64,000 nt of DNA, taken from NCBI RefSeq assembly GCF_017565705.1, contig NZ_JAGDYL010000013.1, positions 1 to 64,000 on the forward strand, in the 5' to 3' direction. Positions 1 to 9,193 of this stretch are shown piece by piece; position 1 is the stretch's first letter; each line of letters opens with the position of its first letter. Under the pieces are notes generated by a model. The model saw only the letters and a program-made list of their open reading frames with translations, was not told the DNA's origin and searched no databases. The DNA comes from Leucobacter ruminantium. GTDB lineage: Bacteria > Actinomycetota > Actinomycetes > Actinomycetales > Microbacteriaceae. The position numbers and the translations under genes were made by a program.

Positions 1-929
1 TGCTGTCGGCAGGCGAACCCGCAGGATCGCTCACCGAGGAGGGTGCCCGGCTGCTCGACCCGACGGGCGGCCTCGTCGCGGGCATCCCGATGTGCCCGCC
101 CGAGGGCGACGCCGGCACCGGCATGGTGGCGACCTGCTCGGTCGCCCCGCGCAGCGCCAACGTCAGCGTCGGTACGAGCGTCTTCGCGATGGTGGTGCTC
201 GAGCGAGGGATCTCGGCTGCGCATCACGAGATCGACCTCGTCACGACGCCCTCGGGCGACCCCGTGGCGATGGTGCACTGCAACAACGGGGCGAGCGAGC
301 TCGCGGCGTGGGCGGGGCTGTTCCGGGAGTTCGCGGCCGCCGTCGGCTCCCCGGTCGCCGCCGACGACGCGTTCGCCGCGCTCTACGGGGCCGCGAGGCG
401 CGGTGCGACCGACGGCGGGGGCCTGCTCGCCTACAATCACCTCTCGGGCGAGCCGATCGTCGGCCTCGTCGAGGGCAGGCCGCTCGTGGTGCGCACCCCC
501 GGCTCGGAACTCTCCCTCGCGAACTTCATGCGCGTCCAGCTCTACGGCGTGTTCGCCACGCTGAGCCTCGGCATGGAGGTGCTCGCCTCGGAGGGGGTCG
601 CCATCGACCGCGTGCGCGCGCACGGCGGCGTGTTCCGCACCGCCGGTGTCGCCCAGCAGGTGCTCGCCGACGCGCTCGGAGCTCCCGTCGCAGTCGCGGA
701 TACCGCGTCCGAGGGAGGGGCCTGGGGCATGGCCGTGCTCGCCGCGTACCTGCACCGCGCCGAGACGCCGCTCCACGAGCACCTCGAGCGGCGCGTCTTC
801 GCCACGACGGAGGTGAGCGTGCTCGATCCCGAGCCCGACGGGGCCGTGGGCTACGCCGCCTACCTCGGCCGATACCGAGCGGGCCTCGCGGCCGAGCGCG
901 CGGCGCTCGCCGCGCTCCCCGCGGGCTGA
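1..929 (+). CDS. FGGY-family carbohydrate kinase, C-terminal part (5' end outside window)
   Basis: The reading frame is open from the left edge (first full codon at position 3), so the gene is truncated by the window; about 308 residues remain, which is the C-terminal half of a roughly 530-residue FGGY kinase. The segment GDAGTGMVATCSVAPRSAN followed by VSVGTSVFAMVV is the glycine-rich ATP-binding part of the YoaC/xylulokinase-like branch, and the C-terminal AHGGVFRT and EGGAWGMAV segments are the usual FGGY nucleotide loop and helix. It lies 63 bp upstream of araA in the same orientation, so it probably phosphorylates L-ribulose made by AraA and replaces a classical AraB. That role is inferred from position; xylulokinase activity is the alternative. 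Confidence 0.85.
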   Translation, partial: LSAGEPAGSLTEEGARLLDPTGGLVAGIPMCPPEGDAGTGMVATCSVAPRSANVSVGTSVFAMVVLERGISAAHHEIDLVTTPSGDPVAMVHCNNGASELAAWAGLFREFAAAVGSPVAADDAFAALYGAARRGATDGGGLLAYNHLSGEPIVGLVEGRPLVVRTPGSELSLANFMRVQLYGVFATLSLGMEVLASEGVAIDRVRAHGGVFRTAGVAQQVLADALGAPVAVADTASEGGAWGMAVLAAYLHRAETPLHEHLERRVFATTEVSVLDPEPDGAVGYAAYLGRYRAGLAAERAALAALPAG

Positions 930-992
930 CCCGCGCCGCCGGCTCGGCGACCCCGGACTCCACCACTCAAGACCCCGACGGAAGGACCTTCC

Positions 993-2510
993 ATGCCATC
1001 CACGCGCACACCGCTGACCACCTCGCTCGACGGGTACGAGGTCTGGTTCGCCACGGGCAGTCAGCTGCTCTACGGCGAGGAGACGCTGCGCCAGGTCGCT
1101 GAGCAGTCGCGCGAGGCGGCCGCGGGCCTGTCCTCGCTGCCCGTGAGGGTCGTGTGGAAGCCGGTGCTCACCGACGGCGAGTCGATCCGCCGCCTCGCGC
1201 TCGAGGCGAACGCCGATGACCGCGTCATCGGCGTGATCGCCTGGATGCACACCTTCAGCCCGGCGAAGATGTGGATCGCGGGGCTCGACGCACTGCGGAA
1301 GCCGCTGCTGCACCTCCACACGCAGGCGAATGTGGAACTGCCGTGGAGCGAGATCGACTTCGACTTCATGAACCTGAACCAGGCCGCGCACGGCGACCGC
1401 GAGTTCGGCTACATTCAGACCCGGCTCGGCGTTCACCGCAAGACGGTCGTGGGCCACGTGTCGGACCCCGCGGTGCGCGCGCAGATCGAGCAGTGGCAGC
1501 GTGCGGCCGCCGGTGCCGCCGCCTCGCGCTCGCTGAAGCTCGCCCGTTTCGGCGACAACATGCGCTACGTCGCCGTCACCGAGGGCGACAAGACCGAGGC
1601 CGAGCTCGTCTTCGGCGTGCAGGTGAACACCTGGGGCATCAATGAACTCGCCGATGCGGTCGCCCGCGTCTCGGAGTCGGACGTCGACGCGCTCGTCGCC
1701 GAGTACGTCGAGCTCTACGACGTCGCCCCCGAACTGCTGCCCGGGGCGGAGCGGGCCTCGTCGCTGCGCGACGGCGCGGCGATCGAGCTCGGGCTGCGCT
1801 CCTTCCTGGAGGAGGGCGGCTTCGGGGCGTTCACGACGAGCTTCGAGGATCTCGGGGCGCTGAAGCAGCTGCCCGGGCTCGCCGTGCAGCGTCTCCAGGC
1901 CGAGGGCTACGGATTCGGGGCCGAGGGCGACTGGAAGACGGCCGTGCTCACCCGCGTCGCCAACGTGATGGGGGCCGGGCTTCCCGGCGGGGTGAGTCTC
2001 ATGGAGGACTACACCTACGACCTCGTGCCCGGCGCCGAGCGGATCCTCGGCGCGCACATGCTCGAGGTGTCGCCGAGTCTCACGACCGCGAAACCCCGGC
2101 TCGAGGTGCACCCGCTCGGCATCGGCGGCAAGGACGACCCCGTGCGCCTCGTGTTCACGGCGGATCCCGGCGCCGCGCTCGTCGTCTCGCTCGCAGACAT
2201 GCGCGACCGCTTCCGCCTCGTGGCGAACACGGTCGAGAACGTCGAGGCACCGGATCTGCCGAAGCTTCCCGTCGGCCGCGCCGTCTGGAAGCCGGCGCCC
2301 GACTTCCAGACCTCCGCCGGCTGCTGGCTCGCCGCGGGCGGCGCGCACCACACCGCCATGACCACGCAGGTCGGGATCGAGGTGTTCCGGGACTTCGCCG
2401 ACATCACGGGCGTCGAACTCGTCGAGATCGGCGAGGGCACCACCGTGCAGGGCTTCCACCGCGAACTGCAATGGAACCAGGCCTACTACCGCCTGGCCCG
2501 GGGGCTGTGA
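993..2510 (+). CDS. araA: L-arabinose isomerase
   Basis: Cytoplasmic Mn-dependent isomerase that converts L-arabinose to L-ribulose. The 505-residue length matches the family (about 500). The conserved block HLHTQAN...ELPW...[19 protein letters not shown] is present, and the four catalytic/metal positions of E. coli AraA have counterparts: Glu near 309 (GAEGDWK), Glu near 337 (MEDYTYD), His near 354 (LGAHMLE) and His near 451 (GGAHHT). The ATG is preceded by GGAAGGA. It is the middle gene of a kinase-araA-epimerase operon; no araD-type ribulose-5-phosphate 4-epimerase is visible, so it must lie to the left of the window or elsewhere. Confidence 0.97.
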   Translation: MPSTRTPLTTSLDGYEVWFATGSQLLYGEETLRQVAEQSREAAAGLSSLPVRVVWKPVLTDGESIRRLALEANADDRVIGVIAWMHTFSPAKMWIAGLDALRKPLLHLHTQANVELPWSEIDFDFMNLNQAAHGDREFGYIQTRLGVHRKTVVGHVSDPAVRAQIEQWQRAAAGAAASRSLKLARFGDNMRYVAVTEGDKTEAELVFGVQVNTWGINELADAVARVSESDVDALVAEYVELYDVAPELLPGAERASSLRDGAAIELGLRSFLEEGGFGAFTTSFEDLGALKQLPGLAVQRLQAEGYGFGAEGDWKTAVLTRVANVMGAGLPGGVSLMEDYTYDLVPGAERILGAHMLEVSPSLTTAKPRLEVHPLGIGGKDDPVRLVFTADPGAALVVSLADMRDRFRLVANTVENVEAPDLPKLPVGRAVWKPAPDFQTSAGCWLAAGGAHHTAMTTQVGIEVFRDFADITGVELVEIGEGTTVQGFHRELQWNQAYYRLARGL

Positions 2511-2586
2511 GGCGGCACGGCACGGCCGCCACGGCAGCCAGGCACGGCCGCCGCCGGGGAGGTCAGGCGATGAGGAGGGGCGGAGC

Positions 2587-3531
2587 GTGACGGAGAAGAC
2601 CCCGATCTCGGGCGAGCAGTTCGAGATCTCGCGCGGCGATCAGCGCGCCGTGATCGCGTCGGTCGGAGCGAGCCTGCGCGAGTACACCGTGGACGGCCGC
2701 AACCTCGTCGTGCCCTTCGCCGCCGACGAGCTCCGGCCGAACTTCCGCGGCACGACCGTGGCGCCCTGGCCCAACCGCGTGGTCGACGGACGCTTCGCGT
2801 GGAACGGCGTCACCATGCAGCTGGCGCTCACCGAGGCGGATCGCGGCCACGCCCTGCACGGGTTCACGCCCTGGCTCGCCTTCGCCGCGGTCGAGCGGGA
2901 GGCGAGCGCCGTCGTCCTGCGCGGGACGGTCGAGCCGCAGAGCGGTTACCCCTGGCGGATCCGGATCGATACCCGGTACGAGCTCACGGACCGCGGGCTC
3001 GCCCAGACCGTCGTCGCGACGAACCTCGGCGACACGGACGCGCCCTACGGCGCCTGCCCGCACCCCTATCTCGTGGCGGGTGAGGGGCCGCTCGATACCT
3101 GGCGGCTCGAGCTCCCCGCATCCCGAGTGCTGACGGTCGACGAGGAGAGGTTGATCCCTCGGGGGCTCGAGAGCGTCGAGGTCGACGCGGCCCGCTTCGA
3201 CTTCCGCGATCCTCGCCCCATCGGCGAGGCGAGGATCGACCACGCCTTCACCGGGCTGCGCCGCGACGCGGCCGGCGAGTCCCGCGTCGAACTGCGCGCC
3301 GCCGACGGCTGCGGCGTCGCGATGGTGTGGGGTGCGGGCTGCGACTGGCTGCAGATCCACACTGCGGATCTCCCCGGGGCGACCCGCGCGGAGAACCGCC
3401 TCGGTCTCGCGGTCGAGCCGATGACGTGCGCCCCCGACGCCTTCAACGCGGGCATGGACGTCGGTCTCGTGGTGCTGCCTCCGGGGGCCTCGCACGAGGT
3501 CGGATGGCGGATCGAGCCGCTCGCCTCCTGA
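2587..3531 (+). CDS. Aldose 1-epimerase family protein (mutarotase-like)
   Basis: Interconverts alpha and beta anomers of an aldose, here probably L-arabinose because the gene follows araA with a 76 bp gap in the same direction. The 314-residue protein has the galactose-mutarotase fold landmarks: HALHGF near residue 88, CPHPYL with the general-acid His near 159, and EPMTCAPDAFN with the general-base Glu near 278. The start is GTG, chosen because AGGAGG sits about 8 nt upstream. Substrate is inferred from context only; members of this subfamily also act on hexose 6-phosphates. Confidence 0.9.
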   Translation: MTEKTPISGEQFEISRGDQRAVIASVGASLREYTVDGRNLVVPFAADELRPNFRGTTVAPWPNRVVDGRFAWNGVTMQLALTEADRGHALHGFTPWLAFAAVEREASAVVLRGTVEPQSGYPWRIRIDTRYELTDRGLAQTVVATNLGDTDAPYGACPHPYLVAGEGPLDTWRLELPASRVLTVDEERLIPRGLESVEVDAARFDFRDPRPIGEARIDHAFTGLRRDAAGESRVELRAADGCGVAMVWGAGCDWLQIHTADLPGATRAENRLGLAVEPMTCAPDAFNAGMDVGLVVLPPGASHEVGWRIEPLAS

Positions 3532-3565
3532 TGTGCGACCCGACCCTGCCCGAACCCGGTTCGGC

Positions 3566-4420
3566 TCAGTCCTCCGGGTCCTCGGGATCGATGGGCGCGT
3601 GGTGGTCGAAGTTCGCCATGCCGCGCTTCCAGTAGCCGCTGAGTGCGTACTGCTCGCGCGGCACTCCGTACTCGTACTTCAGGAGTCGGCGCAGCGGCAC
3701 GAGGCGCGAGGCCTCGCCCGCAGCGAAGAGGAAGGTTCGCTCGTCGATGCCCGCGTCGGCCGCCGCGTCGGCGAGGCTGCCGTAGGGTTCGACGGCGTCG
3801 ACTGCGCGGCCGCTCTGCTCGCGCAGGTAGTGCTCGGCCCACTCGAGGTCGGCGGGCGAGACGTCGACCACGACCTCGACGTCGGTGGATTCGGGAACCT
3901 CGGCGATGAAGCGGCCGGCGGCGGGGAGGGCAGAGGGATCGACGATGCACAGCAGCCGGTCGGCGCCCTGCGGAGCCGAGACCGAGCCTCGGGGTCCGAC
4001 GGCGACGATGCGGTCGCCGGGCTTCGCCGATGCGGCCCAGGCGGATGCGGGGCCCGGATCCTCGTGCTGCAGGAAGTCGACGTCGAAGGCCCGCAGGCCG
4101 CTCTCGGGGTCGGTGCGCACGTTCAGGGGGGTGAAGTCGCGGGGGAACATGGGGGCCTCGGGGCGCACGATGCCGTCCTCGCCCGGGCCGACCGGGGCGG
4201 GAGCGACGAGCTCGCCCGTGATCGGGTGCGGGAAGAAGAGGCGCACGTGGTCGGCCGGCCCGCTCGAAACGAAGTCGTGCAGCTCGGCGCCGGTGAAGGT
4301 GACGCGCAGGAACGGGCCCGCAGCGGGGGCCACTGCCGATACCGCGATCTCGCGCGCGGTGAAGCGGTGGCGCGTGCGTTCGCGTGCGAAGCGGGCGGTG
4401 GGGGTCAGATCGTCGCTCAC
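3566..4420 (-). CDS. Siderophore-interacting protein / ferric-siderophore reductase
   Basis: NAD(P)H:flavin-type reductase of the SIP family, which reduces ferric siderophores in the cytosol to release iron. Visible landmarks are the FAD-binding RDFTPLNVR motif (an R-x-F-T version of RxYT), the GDRIVAVGPRG turn, and the family C-terminus ALSGYWKRGMANFDHHAP. I place the start at the GTG at 4420 (protein begins MSDDLTPTAR), because GAAGGG lies 6 nt before it; an in-frame ATG two codons earlier (4426) is directly abutted by that Shine-Dalgarno sequence and is less likely. It is convergent with the araA operon and stands alone, with no siderophore gene beside it. About 284 residues, normal for the family. 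Confidence 0.88.
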   Translation of the reverse strand: MSDDLTPTARFARERTRHRFTAREIAVSAVAPAAGPFLRVTFTGAELHDFVSSGPADHVRLFFPHPITGELVAPAPVGPGEDGIVRPEAPMFPRDFTPLNVRTDPESGLRAFDVDFLQHEDPGPASAWAASAKPGDRIVAVGPRGSVSAPQGADRLLCIVDPSALPAAGRFIAEVPESTDVEVVVDVSPADLEWAEHYLREQSGRAVDAVEPYGSLADAAADAGIDERTFLFAAGEASRLVPLRRLLKYEYGVPREQYALSGYWKRGMANFDHHAPIDPEDPED

Positions 4421-4426
4421 GGGCAT

Positions 4427-4667
4427 CCCTTCATCAGATGTATTCTTCGAGGCTAGCAGCCGGTGCCGGCGGGCTCGATGATATGAGGGATCAGCGGAAC
4501 GCCGCACTGCACATCGTGTTGTCCGCTGCACACGGTACTTCCCGGCGATAGCGTGTGCGACGGACGTTACGGTGCGCACCGGGCGCTCCGGCGCGTCGAG
4601 GTGTGCACCGCGTGCATCGGCGTGGCATGGACCGAGGGTCGCCTCGGTGCACCAGGATCCCTCGCGG
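4427..4667. other. Non-coding spacer between SIP gene and purB terminator
   Basis: This stretch has no convincing gene; open frames across it have atypical composition and read through neighbouring genes. It must hold the promoter of the minus-strand SIP gene. Two GAGGGATC-type octamers lie in it (near 4484 and 4656). I looked for an IdeR/DtxR iron box and found only a weak TTAGCC-like half site, not a convincing operator. Confidence 0.4.
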
Positions 4668-4705
4668 AAAAACGACGGCCGGCCGGTCCGAGGGGCCGAC
4701 CGGCC
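4668..4705 (-). terminator. Rho-independent terminator of purB
   Basis: On the minus strand a stem formed by GGCCGGTC and GACCGGCC (plus-strand 4681-4688 and 4698-4705, 9 nt loop) with extra GC pairs is followed within about 8 nt by a run of five U (plus-strand A-run 4668-4672). It lies 22 bp past the purB stop codon, as expected for an intrinsic terminator, and is the only textbook one I found in the window. Confidence 0.8.
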
Positions 4706-4726
4706 GCGGCCCGCAGCGGAGGAGCC

Positions 4727-6112
4727 TCAGCGCTGCAGGAAGTCCACGAGTCGCACGGCGTCGCCGATGTAGGTGGCGGGGGTCAGCTCGAGCAGGCGCT
4801 GCTTCGCCTCGTCGCCGATCTCGAGGCCCTGCACGAACTCCACGAGCTCGGCCTGGCCGATGCGGCGGTCGCGCGTGAGCTCCTTGAGCACGGCGTAGGG
4901 ATCGGCGATGGAGGAGCGGCCCGCCGTCACCTCCGCGCGGATCACGGTCTGGATCGCCTCTCCGAGCACCTCCCAGTTGCCGTCGAGGTCGGCTGCGAGC
5001 ACCTCGGGCGCCGCGTCGATCTGCCCGAGGCCGCGCAGGATGTTGTCGAGCGCGAGCACCGAGTGGCCGAGGCCGACGCCGATGTTGCGCTGCGCGGAGG
5101 AGTCGGTGAGGTCGCGCTGCCAGCGGCTCGTCACGAGCGTAGAGGCCAGAGAATCCAGCAGAGCGTTCGAGAGTTCGAGGTTTGCCTCGGCGTTCTCGAA
5201 GCGGATCGGGTTAACCTTGTGCGGCATCGTCGAGGAGCCCGTGGCCCCGGCGACCGGGATCTGACGGAAGTAGCCGATGGAGATGTAGCTCCAGATGTCG
5301 GTCGCGAGATTGTGCAGGATGCGATTCGCGTGCGCGACGCGCGTGTAGAGCTCGGCCTGCCAGTCGTGCGACTCGATCTGCGTGGTGAGCGGGTTCCAGT
5401 CGAGGCCGAGCCCCTCCACGAACTCCTGCGACACGGCGGCCCAGTCGACCGTGGGATCCGCGGCGAGGTGCGCGGCGAAGGTGCCGGTCGCGCCCGAGAA
5501 CTTGCCCAGGTATTCGACGTCGTCGATCTGGTTCAGCTGGCGCTCGAGGCGGTGCACGAACACCGCGAGCTCCTTGCCGAGCGTGGTCGGGGTGGCGGGC
5601 TGGCCGTGGGTGCGGCTCATCATGGGCAGCTCGCGGTACTGCTCGGCCTGGCGGGCGAGCTCGGCGATGACGGCGACGAACTTCGGGCGCCACACGTCGG
5701 CGATGGCCTGCTTCACGGTGAGCGCGTAGGAGAGGTTGTTGATGTCTTCGCTCGTGCAGCACACGTGGGTGAGCTCGGCGAGGTGCCCGAGGCCCTGCTG
5801 CTCGAGGCGCGCGCGCACCAGGTATTCGACCGCCTTGACGTCGTGCTGCGTGGTCTTCTCGGTCTCGGCGAGCTCGTCGATCTCGGCCTGCCCGAAGTTC
5901 GCTGCCCACTCGCGCAGCGACGCCAGCTGCTCGTCGGCGATGGGGGAGCCTCCCAGCAGCGAGTGGGAGGTGAGGTAGGCGAGCCACTCGACCTCGACGT
6001 GCACGCGGGCCTTGTTGAGGCCGGCCTCCGAGAGGGTGTCACCGAGCCCCTCCACCGCCTTGCGGTAGCGGCCGTCGAGCGGGCTGATGGGCTGCGGGGG
6101 GAGCGGGGTCAT
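4727..6112 (-). CDS. purB: Adenylosuccinate lyase
   Basis: Catalyses two steps of purine synthesis: SAICAR to AICAR plus fumarate, and adenylosuccinate to AMP plus fumarate. The fumarase/aspartase-superfamily signature GSSTMPHKVNP is at about residues 293-303, and SRTHGQPATPTTLGKE with the catalytic His is upstream of it. The N-terminus SPLDGRYR is typical of the long E. coli-like PurB subtype (461 residues here, 456 in E. coli). I use the ATG at 6112 because GAGAGG lies 6 nt before it; the frame is open further upstream but that part is not protein-like. A membrane protein gene ends 47 bp upstream on the same strand, so both may share a transcript. Confidence 0.97.
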   Translation of the reverse strand: MTPLPPQPISPLDGRYRKAVEGLGDTLSEAGLNKARVHVEVEWLAYLTSHSLLGGSPIADEQLASLREWAANFGQAEIDELAETEKTTQHDVKAVEYLVRARLEQQGLGHLAELTHVCCTSEDINNLSYALTVKQAIADVWRPKFVAVIAELARQAEQYRELPMMSRTHGQPATPTTLGKELAVFVHRLERQLNQIDDVEYLGKFSGATGTFAAHLAADPTVDWAAVSQEFVEGLGLDWNPLTTQIESHDWQAELYTRVAHANRILHNLATDIWSYISIGYFRQIPVAGATGSSTMPHKVNPIRFENAEANLELSNALLDSLASTLVTSRWQRDLTDSSAQRNIGVGLGHSVLALDNILRGLGQIDAAPEVLAADLDGNWEVLGEAIQTVIRAEVTAGRSSIADPYAVLKELTRDRRIGQAELVEFVQGLEIGDEAKQRLLELTPATYIGDAVRLVDFLQR

Positions 6113-6159
6113 GTGAGCCTCTCGGGATTGGGGATCTCGGTCCGCCCTCCATTCTCCCA

Positions 6160-6819
6160 CTACTCCAGCCCCACCTCGCCGGTCTCGCCGTCGTAGGTGA
6201 AGGTGCGGCCGTCCTGCAGCTCGTAGGTGACGTCGGAGCCGAGCGGCTCCTGCGCGAGCAGGCGCTGTTCGAGGCGCTTGGCGTGCTTCGCGAATTGCGT
6301 CTCCTGCTCCTCGTCGGTGCCGAAGCGGGTGGCCGAGCGCATGTCGGTGAGCATGAACTGGAAGGCGAGGTAGGCGCCCGTGTTCTCCTTCGTCTCGGGC
6401 ATCAGATCCCAGAGCGAGCCGTCGTCGTACATCTGCTGGTAGCGGTCCTCGAGGGCCTGCAGGCGATCGGCGACGGGACCGGTGCCGTCGATCTCGGGGT
6501 CGTCGGGCCCGTAGTTCAGTTCGTCGTCGGCATCGGACCCGGGCTGCGGGCGCTCCGTCTTCGGCGAGGGATCCCGATCCGTCTCGGCCTCGGAGCTGCG
6601 GGCTCGGTCTGCCCTGCTCTCCTCGGTCTTCGGGGTCGAGAACAGCAGCAGTGCGGTGACGACGGAGCCGATCGCGAGCACGGCTCCCGCGGTGATCGCG
6701 ATCGGCAGGATGAGCCGCCGACGCTCGGGGGCCTGCGGTGCCGGGGGCGCGTACGGCTGGGGCTGGGGCGCGTGCGGTTCGTTCGGCCGGGGCGCGTACG
6801 GCTGCTGCGGTTCGTTCAT
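6160..6819 (-). CDS. Small single-pass membrane protein, proline-rich N-terminus
   Basis: I do not recognise a family. The protein (219 residues from the ATG at 6819) has a proline/glutamine-rich cytoplasmic head, one transmembrane helix (RLILPIAITAGAVLAIGSVVTALLLF, given here in shortened form as residues about 35-60), then an acidic Ser/Asp/Glu-rich linker and a soluble C-terminal part with two amphipathic helices (EDRYQQMYDDGSLWDLMPE and AKHAKRLEQRLL). This layout is common in actinobacterial extracytoplasmic proteins of unknown role. The start is supported because the sequence GAGGGATC lies immediately before the ATG, so its GAGG acts as Shine-Dalgarno. It precedes purB by 47 bp. Confidence 0.7.
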   Translation of the reverse strand: MNEPQQPYAPRPNEPHAPQPQPYAPPAPQAPERRRLILPIAITAGAVLAIGSVVTALLLFSTPKTEESRADRARSSEAETDRDPSPKTERPQPGSDADDELNYGPDDPEIDGTGPVADRLQALEDRYQQMYDDGSLWDLMPETKENTGAYLAFQFMLTDMRSATRFGTDEEQETQFAKHAKRLEQRLLAQEPLGSDVTYELQDGRTFTYDGETGEVGLE

Positions 6820-6859
6820 GATCCCTCGCGTCTCTCCGGGTTCCCGATGCGCCCTCAGC

Positions 6860-7336
6860 CTATCCGGCCAACTCGTCGAGCAGCGCGGCGCAGCTGCGCT
6901 CGACCTGCGCGAGCACCTCGTCGAAGGCCCGCTGCTCGGAGTAGTAGGGGTCGAACACGTCGGGGTCTGCGGGCCGGGAGGGATCGAAGGCCGTGAGCAG
7001 CACGACCCGCTCGGATCTCGCACCGAGCCGCAGCAGCTCGCGCTCGTGCTCGCGCGCGAGCGCGATGAGCAGGTCGTTGCCGGCGATGTCGGCGGGGGAG
7101 AGGCGAGCGGCGCGGTGCGCGCGGCCGTCGTAGCCCCCGGCCTCCAGCGCGACGAGGGCGCGCGGATCGGCGGGGTCGCCGATGTGGTAGCCGTTCGTGC
7201 CGCGCGAGGTCACCGCGAAGCGCTCGCCGATCCCTCGTCGTTCGGCCAGTTCGCGGAAGATGACCTCGCCCATCGGGGACCGGCAGATGTTGCCGGAGCA
7301 GACGAAGGTGATGCGGAGGATCTGCGCTGCGCTCAT
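6860..7336 (-). CDS. Low-molecular-weight protein tyrosine phosphatase
   Basis: Cysteine-dependent phosphatase acting on phosphotyrosine, or possibly phosphoarginine as in other Gram-positive members. The P-loop CX5RS appears as CSGNICRS at about residues 13-20, and the general-acid DP motif as DVFDPYY near residue 125. At 158 residues it has the normal family size. A CAGACT hexamer ends 6 nt before the ATG and the region has only a weak Shine-Dalgarno, so a leaderless start with a non-canonical -10 box is possible. Neighbouring genes do not suggest a partner substrate. Confidence 0.9.
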   Translation of the reverse strand: MSAAQILRITFVCSGNICRSPMGEVIFRELAERRGIGERFAVTSRGTNGYHIGDPADPRALVALEAGGYDGRAHRAARLSPADIAGNDLLIALAREHERELLRLGARSERVVLLTAFDPSRPADPDVFDPYYSEQRAFDEVLAQVERSCAALLDELAG

Positions 7337-7369
7337 GATCCCAGTCTGCCCGAGCGGCGGGCGACCGCG

Positions 7370-7780
7370 TCAGTCGTCGCGCTTCTTGCGGTTCGTGCCG
7401 AGCAGGCCGTTCAGGATGCCCGAGAGGATCGACATGACGAGCGCTGCGAGCACACCCCACCAGAAGCCCTCGATGCGCAGGCCGAAGCCCGCGAGGTCGG
7501 AGAGCCACGCGACGACCGCGAAGAGGAAGCCGTTCACGATGAGCCCGAAGAGGCCGAGCGTGATGATGTAGAGCGGGATCGAGACGAAGCGCACCAGCTT
7601 GCCGAGCGTCGCGTTGACGAGACCGAAGACGAGCGCCACGAGCAGCAGGGTGATGAGCGGCGAGTAGTCGTCGGAGCCGATCGGCACGATCCACACGCCG
7701 TGCTCGCCGCTGCCGCCGACGATGAGCGTGGTGAGCCACAGCGCGAAGGCGCTGACGAGCACGCGTATCACGGTTCTCAT
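7370..7780 (-). CDS. Four-helix membrane protein of the YvlD / 'phage holin family' type
   Basis: A 136-residue protein with four hydrophobic helices (about residues 4-22, 42-62, 68-92 and 100-122) and a basic tail NRKKRDD. This matches the so-called mycobacterial 4-TMS phage holin family (YvlD-like), which in chromosomes is a housekeeping membrane protein and is not evidence for a prophage. Its function is unknown. A CAGACT hexamer 6 nt upstream of the ATG mirrors the arrangement seen at the next gene. It ends 33 bp before the phosphatase gene starts and could be co-transcribed with it. Confidence 0.8.
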   Translation of the reverse strand: MRTVIRVLVSAFALWLTTLIVGGSGEHGVWIVPIGSDDYSPLITLLLVALVFGLVNATLGKLVRFVSIPLYIITLGLFGLIVNGFLFAVVAWLSDLAGFGLRIEGFWWGVLAALVMSILSGILNGLLGTNRKKRDD

Positions 7781-7890
7781 GCCGCCAGTCTGCCAGCTCA
7801 GCCTGGGCGCCGCCTCGGGGAGTCGCGCGAGCCGGGGGGCGATGGGGCCGGAGAGTGAGGGAGCGCGACCCTGCCGTCGGAGGCCGAAGG

Positions 7891-7896
7891 TAGCAT
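7891..7896 (+). promoter_or_regulatory. -10 box TAGCAT of a predicted leaderless promoter
   Basis: TAGCAT ends 6 nt before the ATG of the AAA ATPase gene at 7903. With normal -10 to start-site spacing, transcription would begin at or next to the A of the ATG, giving a leaderless mRNA. Confidence 0.6.
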
Positions 7897-7902
7897 TGCA
7901 CC

Positions 7903-9183
7903 ATGTCCGACGTACTGCTCAACAGCCTGGCCGCCGCGGTGGCCGCGTCTCCGGAGGATCCGGAGCTCCGCGCACTCTACGCCGAGCGCCTGGCCGATGC
8001 CGGGCAGCGCGATGTCGCGATCGGGCAGGCGATGGTGGTGCTGTCGAAGAGCCAGGGGCACGCCGGTGCGCAGGCGCTCATCGAGCGGCTGACGGGCGAG
8101 GGATCGACTGGAGCACCCGCCGAGCAGAACGAGCCCGAGTCGCGGTCCTCGATCGGCGAGCCCGATCAGACCGAGGGCGTCGACTGGGGGCGCCTCGAGC
8201 ACGAGATCGGCAATGAGATGCCGCCTCCGTTCGTCGTGCACGAGACGATCGAGACCCCTGAGGGAGTGGTCGCCGCGGTCTCCGACGCGGAAGACTCGTC
8301 GAGCATCGCCGAGGTGAGCCGCGAGACCCTCCGCCTCTCGGACGTCGGCGGCCTTATCGAGGTGAAGCGACGCATACACGAGACCTTCCTCGATCCCATC
8401 GCGCACCCCGAGATCGCGAAGGCCTTCAAGAAGAGCCTCGGCGGCGGCCTCCTGCTCTACGGGCCTCCCGGCTGCGGCAAGACCTATCTCGCGCGCGCCA
8501 TCGCCGGCGAGCTCGGTGCGAGCTTCATCTCGGTGACGCTCGCCGACGTGCTCAGCAAGTGGCTCGGCGAGAGCGAGGGCAACATCCACAAGACCTTCGC
8601 CGAGGCGCGGCAGAAGGCTCCGGCCGTGCTCTTCCTCGACGAGGTCGACGCGGTCGGCGGCAAGCGCAGCTCGCAGAACTCGCAGAGCCTGCGCAACATC
8701 GTGAACCAGCTGCTCATGGAGATGGACGGGGTGGGCAGCGACAACGACGGCCTCTTCGTGCTCGCGGCGACCAACATGCCCTGGGACGTGGACGCGGCGC
8801 TGCTGCGCCCGGGCCGGTTCGATCGCATGGTGCTCGTATCGCCGCCCGACGAGCCCGCACGCGAGGCGATCCTGCGCGGTCACCTCGACCAGCGCCCAGT
8901 ACAGGGCATCGACCTCGAGGTGCTCGTGCGCAAGACCGAGGGCTTCTCGGGCGCAGACCTCAAGCACCTCTGCGACACGGCGGCCGAGAAGGCGCTCGCC
9001 GCATCGATCAAGTCGGGCGCCGTGCAGCCGGTCTCCATGAGTGACATGAACCGCGCCCTGAAAGAGGTGAAGCCCTCGATCGGGCCGTGGCTCGACAGCG
9101 CGCGCAACGTCGCGAACTACGCGAACGGCGACGGCCGTTACGACGACCTCGTGCGACTGCTGAAGCGCTACAAGCGCCTGTGA
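7903..9183 (+). CDS. AAA ATPase with N-terminal TPR-like helices and Vps4-like pore loop
   Basis: Classical AAA ATPase of 426 residues. Residues 1-65 form TPR-like helices, 66-145 an acidic linker, and about 145-390 one AAA module: Walker A GPPGCGKT (187-194), pore loop SKWLGESE right after strand 2, Walker B VLFLDEVDA (about 242-250), sensor LAATN (about 287) and arginine fingers RPGRFDR (about 302-308). The KWLG pore loop and GES sequence are closest to the eukaryotic Vps4/katanin branch; there is no zinc-protease domain, so this is not FtsH. The C-terminal end NYANGDGRYDDLVRLLKRYK is a family-specific cap. It starts a three-gene unit with two TPR membrane proteins. Predicted role, by inference: pulling on or disassembling a membrane-associated protein complex. 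Confidence 0.85.
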   Translation: MSDVLLNSLAAAVAASPEDPELRALYAERLADAGQRDVAIGQAMVVLSKSQGHAGAQALIERLTGEGSTGAPAEQNEPESRSSIGEPDQTEGVDWGRLEHEIGNEMPPPFVVHETIETPEGVVAAVSDAEDSSSIAEVSRETLRLSDVGGLIEVKRRIHETFLDPIAHPEIAKAFKKSLGGGLLLYGPPGCGKTYLARAIAGELGASFISVTLADVLSKWLGESEGNIHKTFAEARQKAPAVLFLDEVDAVGGKRSSQNSQSLRNIVNQLLMEMDGVGSDNDGLFVLAATNMPWDVDAALLRPGRFDRMVLVSPPDEPAREAILRGHLDQRPVQGIDLEVLVRKTEGFSGADLKHLCDTAAEKALAASIKSGAVQPVSMSDMNRALKEVKPSIGPWLDSARNVANYANGDGRYDDLVRLLKRYKRL

Positions 9184-9193
9184 GCGCGTCGCG

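Noticed and set aside
4430-4480. Possible iron-responsive (IdeR/DtxR) box upstream of the siderophore-interacting protein gene
   Set aside because: Only a partial TTAGCC-like half-site is visible; it does not match the 19 bp palindromic consensus.
7370-7780. Possible prophage remnant because of a holin-type protein
   Set aside because: YvlD-like four-helix proteins are chromosomal housekeeping genes and no other phage gene, integrase or att site is nearby.
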